In this document: in pieces, positions 1-5,743 of the stretch | Layout of the letters: each line of letters starts with the position of its first letter | Numbering within the stretch: the first letter of the stretch is position 1 | Origin: Bacilli bacterium | Lineage (GTDB): Bacteria; Bacillota_I; Bacilli_A; RFN20; CAG-288 | Reading direction: 5' to 3' | NCBI GenBank assembly: GCA_022774485.1 | Contig: JALFLX010000064.1 | Span: 1-11,128 of the forward strand | DNA length: 11,128 nucleotides | Notes under the pieces: model-generated | Told to the model about the DNA's origin: nothing | What the model saw: the letters and a program-made list of their open reading frames with translations, nothing else | Database searches by the model: none | Translations under genes and position numbers: made by a program

Positions 1-788
1 TTGATGCCGATGTCTTTGATGGCAGAGCCGACAATGACAGGGAAGAGTTCACCGTTTAGGACACCCTGACGGAGACCAGCTTTGATCTCTTCTTTGGTGA
101 GAGGTTCACCAGAGAAGAATTTCTCTAAGAGCTCATCGCTGGTTGTCGCGACTGATTCAGCTAAACGGTTGTAGAGCTCGAAGACGACTTGTCTCTTCTC
201 TTCGTAGATGACATCATCGACACACTCTTTACCATTGTATTTTCTGGCTTTCATCTCCGGGATGTTGATGAAGCCATCGAAGGAATCCTGTTTTCCAATC
301 GGATAGGAGAAAGGAACACAGTTCTTGGAGAGCTTTTCTTTGATCTCTTCATAAAGAGCAGGGAAGTCGATGTTCTCTTTGTCCATCTTGTTAACATAGA
401 CAAAGATAGGGACATTTCTCTTGCGGAGCGCTTTGAAGTTTTTGATTGTACCGATTTGAACGCCTTTGGAAGCATCGATGACAAGGACTGCGCCTTTGAT
501 GAGACGGCTGACGCCTAACATCTCATAGACGAAATCGTCGTTGCCAGGGAGATCGATAAGATTGAATTTATAATCGTGATATAAAACAGGGACAACTGCG
601 GTGGAAAGAGATGTCTGCTTTTTCTGTTCATCAGGGAGGTAATCAGAGAGTGTGTTCTTAGCTTCGACAGTTCCCTTTTGCGGGATGACACCGCCCTTGA
701 ATGCGATGGATTCTACCAGCGAAGTCTTTCCGCTTCCCTGGTGTCCGACGATGGCGATGTTGCGGATTTTGTCTGGAGTGTAGATCAT
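1..788 (-). CDS. Elongation factor G-like translational GTPase (EF-G2/FusA-like paralogue), N-terminal part
   Basis: The gene starts at ATG 788-786 and runs off the left edge, so about 262 N-terminal residues are visible: the GTP-binding domain and the start of the G' region. Seen: P-loop GHQGSGKTS at residues 15-23, switch-I-like segment TSLSTAVVPV at 59-68, G3 motif DLPGNDDF at 79-86, G4 motif NKMD at 133-136, and near the edge PVIVGSAIKDIGI, matching the EF-G segment PVxxGSAxKNxG. Canonical EF-G has AHxDAGKT and DTPGHVDF. The GHxGxGKT P-loop and lack of the switch histidine fit the EF-G2/EF-G-like branch rather than the housekeeping translocase. The ribosome binding site AAAGGAA (801-795, minus strand) lies about 6 bases before the start. 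A cre-like operator sits in the leader. Codon use is rich in GTC/ATC/CTC, suggesting good expression. The family is certain; the exact role (translocation, recycling or other) is not. Confidence 0.88.
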   Translation of the reverse strand, partial: MIYTPDKIRNIAIVGHQGSGKTSLVESIAFKGGVIPQKGTVEAKNTLSDYLPDEQKKQTSLSTAVVPVLYHDYKFNLIDLPGNDDFVYEMLGVSRLIKGAVLVIDASKGVQIGTIKNFKALRKRNVPIFVYVNKMDKENIDFPALYEEIKEKLSKNCVPFSYPIGKQDSFDGFINIPEMKARKYNGKECVDDVIYEEKRQVVFELYNRLAESVATTSDELLEKFFSGEPLTKEEIKAGLRQGVLNGELFPVIVGSAIKDIGI

Positions 789-804
789 AAATAGTTCCTT
801 TCGA

Positions 805-818
805 TGTAATCGCTTACA
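805..818. promoter_or_regulatory. cre-like CcpA/LacI-family operator in the EF-G-like leader
   Basis: TGTAATCGCTTACA matches the catabolite-responsive-element consensus TGWAANCGNTNWCA at every defined position, on either strand. It is the core of a larger inverted repeat, ATGTAA-tcgc-TTACAT (804-819). It lies between the putative -10 (838-833, minus strand) and the ribosome binding site of the EF-G-like gene. That is downstream of the likely transcription start, the usual location for CcpA road-block repression. The match is seen; CcpA binding is inferred, and another LacI-family regulator could use it. Confidence 0.6.
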
Positions 819-832
819 TACTAACTGGGTAT

Positions 833-838
833 AGTATA
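833..838 (-). promoter_or_regulatory. Possible -10 element for the EF-G-like gene
   Basis: TATACT on the minus strand (838 to 833) differs from TATAAT at one base and lies 45 bases upstream of the start codon. No convincing TTGACA-like -35 is seen 16-18 bases further upstream and there is no proper TGn extension, so the promoter call is tentative. The rest of the divergent gap (about 840-1005) is AT-rich with no gene. It holds a weak inverted repeat, TTGTAA (882-887) with TTACAA (896-901), of unknown meaning. Confidence 0.35.
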
Positions 839-1005
839 AACCATTTCCCTACACTTTCGGTATATTTTTTCTTTTCTTTCTTTGTAAGGGCTTTTTTACA
901 AGCTCGTTTTTTAACTTGCTCAACAGGAGTTCTCTCTTGTCTAGTTCGATAATCCAGATTTTGTAATTTTGCTGCCTATTCGCTTTATTTCTCGTATTTT
1001 TGGGG

Positions 1006-1031
1006 TAAGATATTAATAGTGAAATAGGAGG
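1006..1031 (+). promoter_or_regulatory. Possible -10 and strong ribosome binding site for the DUF2188 gene
   Basis: TAAGAT (1006-1011) is a moderate -10 candidate. The -35 region is poor, so the promoter is uncertain. The ribosome binding site TAGGAGG (1025-1031) is close to ideal, ends 5 bases before ATG 1037, and fixes that start. Confidence 0.35.
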
Positions 1032-1036
1032 TTTTT

Positions 1037-1336
1037 ATGGCTGAGAAAAAAATCGTTAAAAAAGAAGAAGAAGTGAAAGCAAAGGCAGTTGAGGTAGAAG
1101 AACCGGTTGAAAAAGAAGTAAAAACTCCGAAGAAGCAGAATACTTATATTGTTGCGAAGAGAAAAGAAGATGATAAGTGGGAAGTCAAAATCTCCGGCAG
1201 TGACAGAGCAATCAAGCTTTTCAAGACCAAAGCTGAGGCTGTCGCTTATGTAAAAGATCTCAGTGAGAGAACTGGAAGAGGAATTGTCGCCAAGGCATCC
1301 AAAGGTGCTAAGAAAGGAAAATTCCAATCAATCTAA
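1037..1336 (+). CDS. Small charged protein with a C-terminal DUF2188-like domain
   Basis: A 99-residue protein with a strong ribosome binding site. Residues 1-35 are almost wholly Lys, Glu and Val, alternating in charge and probably disordered. Residues 36-99 look like a DUF2188 domain: a starting beta strand (TYIVAKR), then W-x-V-K, G-S-D-R-A, a conserved F-K-T-K-A-E-A turn into a helix, and a Lys/Gly-rich tail. The function of DUF2188 is not established. There is no membrane segment or signal peptide. It lies 12 bases before sbcD on the same strand with no terminator between, so it is probably co-transcribed with sbcDC; whether it works with the nuclease is unknown. The domain is assigned by pattern memory, not by search. 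Confidence 0.75.
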   Translation: MAEKKIVKKEEEVKAKAVEVEEPVEKEVKTPKKQNTYIVAKRKEDDKWEVKISGSDRAIKLFKTKAEAVAYVKDLSERTGRGIVAKASKGAKKGKFQSI

Positions 1337-1348
1337 TCTTCTTAACTT

Positions 1349-2479
1349 ATGAAAATCATCCATATTTCCGATCTCCATTTAGGTAAATATCTTGGAGGTC
1401 ACTCGTTTCTTGATGACCAAAAAGCGATTTTATTTCAGCAAATACTTCCAATTGTCGATTTGAAAAAACCGGAGGCTGTTTTGCTATCCGGCGATATTTA
1501 TGACACAAAAGCCCCCTCTGGAGAGGCGATGAGACTATTCGATGATTTTCTTGTGGAACTATTTCATAGAAATGTCCACGTTTTTGCAATCAGTGGAAAT
1601 CACGACTCTGGAATCCGCATCAATCTGTTCCATGAGCTGCTCTCTGCTTCCGGCTATCATACATGCGGTGTTTACCAAGGAAAAGTGGCTTCATACACGT
1701 TAGAGGATGAATACGGACCAGTGAATTTTTACCTTGTTCCGTATCTTAACCCAGGTGATGTGAGAGTGTATCATCCTTTTGAGTCCGGTCAAAGGCCGTT
1801 TGATGATGCGCTGAAAGAAGTGTTACGAAACGAAGAAATCGATACTTCAAAACGAAACGTGATTCTCTCTCATCAGATGGTGATCGGTTCTTCTCGTTCA
1901 GAATCTAACACCTGCACAGTCGGTCAAAAAGATCCTGAATACGATCAGGTTTCCTTGGATACTTATCGTGATTTTGATTATGTCGCGCTCGGACATATTC
2001 ATAAAAGAATGTCTTTCCATGGTAGTAAAGTTGTCTATCCTGGTGCGATTCTTCCTTACCACAACCTTGAGAGTAATGAACGCTTTGTCTCTTATGTTGA
2101 ACTGAGAGAAAAAGGAAATATGACACAGGAGTTTATCCCGATTACTCCGAAGCGAAAAATGGTGAATCTTAAAGGATCATATTCTGAGATTCTTCAAATG
2201 GAAAGTATCTCCGATTATGTTGCAATCACACTTGTCGGAGAAGTGAACGATCCTCAGGCAAGTGTGATCTTGGCGGATAAATTTCCATATTTAATCTCAA
2301 TTTCACGTGAGCGAGAATATCATGAAGAAGACACTTCTTTTTCTTCTGCCACCTCACTTCCTAAGACACCGATTGAAACCATTGAATACTTTTTAGAAAG
2401 CAAGACAAACCATGCTCTATCTCAAGAGGATAAAGACTTAATCCGTGAGATTTTCGATGAAATGGAGAAAGATAAATGA
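1349..2479 (+). CDS. sbcD: Nuclease SbcCD, subunit D (Mre11-type)
   Basis: A 376-residue nuclease subunit of the SbcCD complex. With the SbcC ATPase it degrades double-strand DNA ends and cleaves hairpins arising from palindromes during replication and repair in the cytoplasm. Seen: calcineurin-like phosphoesterase motifs binding two metals, DLHLGK at 8-13 (Asp8, His10), GDIYD at 48-52 (Asp49), GNHD at 83-86 (Asn84, His85), SHQM at 174-177 (His175) and GHIHK at 215-219 (His216, His218). All expected metal ligands are present and the length fits the family. The start is fixed by the standard MKIIHISDLHLGK opening. Unusually, no purine-rich ribosome binding site precedes ATG 1349, so translation may depend on coupling to the gene ending 12 bases upstream. 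The stop overlaps the sbcC start (ATGA). Confidence 0.95.
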   Translation: MKIIHISDLHLGKYLGGHSFLDDQKAILFQQILPIVDLKKPEAVLLSGDIYDTKAPSGEAMRLFDDFLVELFHRNVHVFAISGNHDSGIRINLFHELLSASGYHTCGVYQGKVASYTLEDEYGPVNFYLVPYLNPGDVRVYHPFESGQRPFDDALKEVLRNEEIDTSKRNVILSHQMVIGSSRSESNTCTVGQKDPEYDQVSLDTYRDFDYVALGHIHKRMSFHGSKVVYPGAILPYHNLESNERFVSYVELREKGNMTQEFIPITPKRKMVNLKGSYSEILQMESISDYVAITLVGEVNDPQASVILADKFPYLISISREREYHEEDTSFSSATSLPKTPIETIEYFLESKTNHALSQEDKDLIREIFDEMEKDK

Positions 2480-5280
2480 AACCGATCTTGTTAGAAATGG
2501 AAGCTTTTGAGTCTTATCTTGAGAAGACCACTATCGATTTTGAAACCTTGAATCAAAAAGGCGTGTTTTTAATCAGCGGAAACACTGGCTCTGGTAAGAC
2601 TACAATCTTCGATGCAATCTCATATGCGCTTTTTGGAAAGCTTTCTACAGATCAAAGAGAAAAAGCAAGCCAAGTGAAGACAATCGGTGCGGACAATCAT
2701 CGCTGTAAGGTTGTCTTTGTCTTTGAAGAGAAAGGACAACGTTATCAAATTACGAGAACCCCTCAGCAAAGAATCAAAGGGAAGAAGAAAGAATACATTA
2801 TGGAACAGGCTATTTCTGAGCTTGTTTTCTTAAGTGATCCTTCTATCGCTCCTTTGACAAAGGCCGGGGAAGTCAATGATAAAATCACTTCTCTCATCGG
2901 CTTGAATCAGAGTCAGTTTTTCCAGACTACACTGATTGCACAAGGCGCTTTCTCAAAAATCATCACCGCCACAACAAATGACCGTCAACAGATTTTAAGA
3001 TCGCTGTTCCACACCGATATTTACAATGATTTTGTCTCAGCTGTCCTTGAAAAGAAGAAAAAGATTTCGGATGCTTCTGCTTCCTTGAAACAGACGATTG
3101 ACCGCTATTATCTAGGCGTGTCATTGTCAGAGGAAGATAAAGAGAAATCAAAAGAGATATTCGATCTGAATGACCGTATCAATTTCTTGAATCTGTGTAA
3201 GGATGCATATTCAATAGAACGCCAAGAGTTCAACGAAAATATCATATTATTTGATAATAGATTAAATGATCTCACAGCGGAGAAAACAAAACTTGATGCT
3301 TATCTAAGCGACAAGGCCAGTCTTGAAAAACTTGAAGAGGATATTCAAGGAAAAGCCGAAGAAAAAGATCGCGCTCAAAAGCAAAGAGAGATTTTAGTGA
3401 ATCAGAAAAACGAGATCGATGCAAAAGAAGAAGAGAGACAAGAATTGAAGCTTAAATTGCCTTCTTATGAGAAGCGTGACTCTCTTCGCTCCTCTCTTTC
3501 AAAAGTTCAAAAAGAACTCAAAAAGTATCAAAATGATATTTTGAAACCGACAAAAGATAGAGATGATTATCAAGCAAAAATTAAAGAAGCTCAAGCTGAG
3601 ATTCAAAAGATTGAATCCATCTCTGATCAGAGCGAAGAGTATTACGGTAAACTGAGCGTTTTGAATCAAAAAAAATCTACTCTTAGCAGTACTTCATCTG
3701 ATTTATCTGACTTCTCAAAAAAACTCGTTGTGTTCCAAAATAATGTTGAAAACTGTATCGAGTTACAGAAAACCTACTTGGAGAAATACCAGTTATTCCA
3801 AGAGATTGATCGAAAGTATTATGAGTCGATGAGTGGCATCATCGCCAAAGAAAAATTAAAAGAAGGGGAACCATGCCCTGTCTGCGGTTCTCTTTCTCAT
3901 CCTCATATTCATCAGATGACAGATGATGAAGTCACCAAAGAGGAGTATGATTCTTCTAAGAAGGCAAGTGAGGATGCTAGAGTCACTCTTGAGAAAGCAA
4001 ATGAAGTTCGCGATGAAAAAGAGAAACAGCTCCTTGAGCTAAAAGAATCAATTATCGCTTCTTTAGAGAGCTTTTCTCTTGTGATTGAAGAAGAAAAATT
4101 CCAAGAATTTTACACCCAAGCTTCTTCTTTACTTGAGATGAAAACAAAAGAAGTAGATGATTCTCTATTCGAAGTGAATAATAAAATCAATGAAATCAAA
4201 AACGCGAAGAGAAGAAAAGAGACCTTGAAAGAAAATCTCTCTCAATGGGAAACCTCGATGAATCAAGCGATTAAAAAAGTTGAAGAGCTAGAACAAAAAC
4301 AAAATGAAGCTATTACGAATGAAGCATCGCTTCAAGGTCAGCTTTCCTCAATCGTTGAAGATTTGAAATTCGACTCTGCTGAGAGTGCAAACGAGAGAAT
4401 CACCGACTTACAAGGTGAAATCGATTCATATCACGATGCTATGAAGAACGCGGATGATACAATCGCTTCTCTAGATCTCACCATCTCAGAGTATAGCGGT
4501 AGAATCTTGACTCTTCAGGAGAAAGTGAACAGCTATCACGGAAGAGGAAAAGAAGAGATTGAAGAAGAAGTGAATGATGCAACAGAGAAAAAGAAGGAAG
4601 CGAAAGCTGAATTTGATGCCCTTAATGCAAAGATATCCAATATCAGTTCTGCAGTCTTAAATCTCACTTCGTTAGAAAAAGAAAATCAAACGATATGTCA
4701 AAAATATGATCGAATTTCCACTCTCTACTACTTCCTTTCTGCAAATGCAGATAAAGACACGGAGAATCGAACAGGGGTGGCAAGAGGAGTGAATTTAGAG
4801 ACCTTTGTCCTCTCTTTCTATCTCGATGAAATCTTGAAGAGAGCCTCTGCTCGACTTCGTACGATGAGCCAGGGGCATTATATTTTAAAGAGAAGAGAAG
4901 TCGCCCAACGCGGACAATACGGATTGGATATCGATGTTGTCGATGAGATCACCGGATTCTCACGCGATGCCAAATCTCTCTCAGGTGGTGAGACTTTCAT
5001 GGCATCACTTTGCCTCGCGTTAGGAGTCAGCGATTATGTCAGAGAAGTCGCAGGCGGTGTGAGGATTGAGACACTCTTCATCGATGAAGGCTTCGGAAGT
5101 TTAGATAAGGCTAGCTTAGATGAAGTGGTCAATACCATCTCCTCACTCTCTGCAGATGGTAACATCACCATCGGTGTCATCTCTCATATCGAGGAACTTT
5201 TTGATCGTTTCCCTGTCATCATTCAGGTAGATAAAGATAAAGAAGGACACTCTTCTTGTACCATTACTGAATTATACTAA
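2476..5280 (+). CDS. sbcC: Nuclease SbcCD, subunit C (Rad50-type ATPase)
   Basis: A 934-residue SMC/Rad50-like ATPase that partners SbcD and controls its access to DNA ends. Seen: Walker A GNTGSGKTT at 35-43 (Lys41), Q-loop QGAF at 156-159, long Lys/Glu/Gln-rich coiled coils at about 180-460 and 480-760, a zinc-hook CPVC at 467-470 that dimerises two complexes, ABC signature SLSGGE at 834-839, Walker B LFIDE at 867-871 with the catalytic glutamate, D-loop GSLD at 874-877, and H-loop His904. All ATPase motifs are intact. It is somewhat shorter than the roughly 1050-1130 residues of the E. coli and B. subtilis proteins, which implies shorter coiled-coil arms. Its ATG overlaps the sbcD stop by four bases, a typical translational coupling. 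Codon use is more A/T-ending than in the ftsH block, consistent with modest expression. Confidence 0.95.
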   Translation: MKPILLEMEAFESYLEKTTIDFETLNQKGVFLISGNTGSGKTTIFDAISYALFGKLSTDQREKASQVKTIGADNHRCKVVFVFEEKGQRYQITRTPQQRIKGKKKEYIMEQAISELVFLSDPSIAPLTKAGEVNDKITSLIGLNQSQFFQTTLIAQGAFSKIITATTNDRQQILRSLFHTDIYNDFVSAVLEKKKKISDASASLKQTIDRYYLGVSLSEEDKEKSKEIFDLNDRINFLNLCKDAYSIERQEFNENIILFDNRLNDLTAEKTKLDAYLSDKASLEKLEEDIQGKAEEKDRAQKQREILVNQKNEIDAKEEERQELKLKLPSYEKRDSLRSSLSKVQKELKKYQNDILKPTKDRDDYQAKIKEAQAEIQKIESISDQSEEYYGKLSVLNQKKSTLSSTSSDLSDFSKKLVVFQNNVENCIELQKTYLEKYQLFQEIDRKYYESMSGIIAKEKLKEGEPCPVCGSLSHPHIHQMTDDEVTKEEYDSSKKASEDARVTLEKANEVRDEKEKQLLELKESIIASLESFSLVIEEEKFQEFYTQASSLLEMKTKEVDDSLFEVNNKINEIKNAKRRKETLKENLSQWETSMNQAIKKVEELEQKQNEAITNEASLQGQLSSIVEDLKFDSAESANERITDLQGEIDSYHDAMKNADDTIASLDLTISEYSGRILTLQEKVNSYHGRGKEEIEEEVNDATEKKKEAKAEFDALNAKISNISSAVLNLTSLEKENQTICQKYDRISTLYYFLSANADKDTENRTGVARGVNLETFVLSFYLDEILKRASARLRTMSQGHYILKRREVAQRGQYGLDIDVVDEITGFSRDAKSLSGGETFMASLCLALGVSDYVREVAGGVRIETLFIDEGFGSLDKASLDEVVNTISSLSADGNITIGVISHIEELFDRFPVIIQVDKDKEGHSSCTITELY

Positions 5281-5289
5281 GCTCCATTA

Positions 5290-5545
5290 TTTTTCAGAGA
5301 AAAAGAAACGCTAACTCTTGTATAAATACAAAAGACTGCGAGTTTCAGTGTTCAAAGGACACTGGGGTTGCATCTTGTCTGAACTGGATGTATCACTCAT
5401 CTCAGCACGAGCGAAGAGGGTACTCGGTACGATGGGAATTACTAGCATTTTGCTGAAGACAATGACAGACTAATTGTCTGGACAAAATAATTTTCTTTCT
5501 TCTAGCGAATTCTTCTGGCGGGGAGTGTCTTTTCCCCGCTTTTTA
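5290..5545 (+). ncRNA. Probable structured non-coding RNA, unidentified (ends approximate)
   Basis: The 463-base gap after sbcC has no credible protein gene, but its first half is GC-richer than the second and full of complementary segments. Seen: hairpin CAGTGT (5346-5351) with ACACTG (5359-5364), extended by GCGA/TTGC and T-G pairs; TTGTCT (5375-5380) with AGACAA (5457-5462) enclosing CTCATC (5397-5402) with GATGGG (5431-5436) and a small AGCA/TGCT hairpin (5444-5454); CAGAC/GTCTG (5466-5480); and a possible closing stem, AAGAA then CGCTA (5309-5313), with TAGCG (5503-5507) then TTCTT. A strong terminator follows. Promoter options are TATACT at 5273-5278 (inside the sbcC stop) or TATAAA at 5321-5326, both without a good -35, so the 5' end is uncertain. 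I see no tmRNA, SRP RNA, RNase P or T-box consensus. It could be a 6S-like RNA, an orphan small RNA, or a terminated leader. Confidence 0.45.
5518..5545 (+). terminator. Intrinsic terminator after the sbcC/ncRNA region
   Basis: GCGGGGA (5518-5524) pairs perfectly with TCCCCGC (5533-5539) around an 8-base loop, followed by five T residues (5540-5544). It ends transcription of the putative RNA and any read-through from sbcDC. The next 128 bases (5546-5673) are AT-rich and show no gene or clear structure. Confidence 0.85.
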
Positions 5546-5673
5546 AGTTTTTGATAATCTGTAAAAAATTTTAGGTGTTTTTGATTTTCTTCTGCAAAAG
5601 AATAAATAGGAAAATAGCGACAAATATCGATAAAATTTACAATTTTGCCCTTTTGTTTCATTTCTCATATTCC

Positions 5674-5702
5674 TTGAATATCGCGCGCGTTTTATATATT
5701 AT
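5674..5702 (+). promoter_or_regulatory. Promoter of the ftsH operon
   Basis: TTGAAT (5674-5679) and TATTAT (5697-5702) are separated by exactly 17 bases, a good sigma-A-type promoter. The expected start of transcription is near 5709, giving a leader of about 35 bases. That rules out the in-frame TTG at 5708 as the translation start. The spacer contains CGCGCGCG (5682-5689), which is striking in this AT-rich surrounding. I recognise no CIRCE or CtsR operator nearby. Confidence 0.6.
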
Positions 5703-5743
5703 TATACTTGCTATTCAACCAGATTAGCGAAAGGGGGATTACT

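Noticed and set aside
189..518. Plus-strand open frame opposite the EF-G-like gene
   Set aside because: Shadow of the minus-strand GTPase, which has conserved G motifs through this whole stretch.
5281..5545. Assignment of the structured RNA to 6S, tmRNA, SRP RNA, RNase P RNA or a T-box
   Set aside because: None of the conserved sequence blocks I know for these was visible, and the arms do not form one long 6S-like duplex.
5470..5661. Small minus-strand frame (63 codons) in the sbcC-ftsH gap
   Set aside because: It crosses a strong terminator, is of low complexity (Lys/Phe-rich, AT-driven) and has no good ribosome binding site.
5708..5743. TTG start adding 12 residues to FtsH
   Set aside because: It lies at the predicted transcription start and has no ribosome binding site, whereas ATG 5744 has AAAGGGGG six bases upstream.
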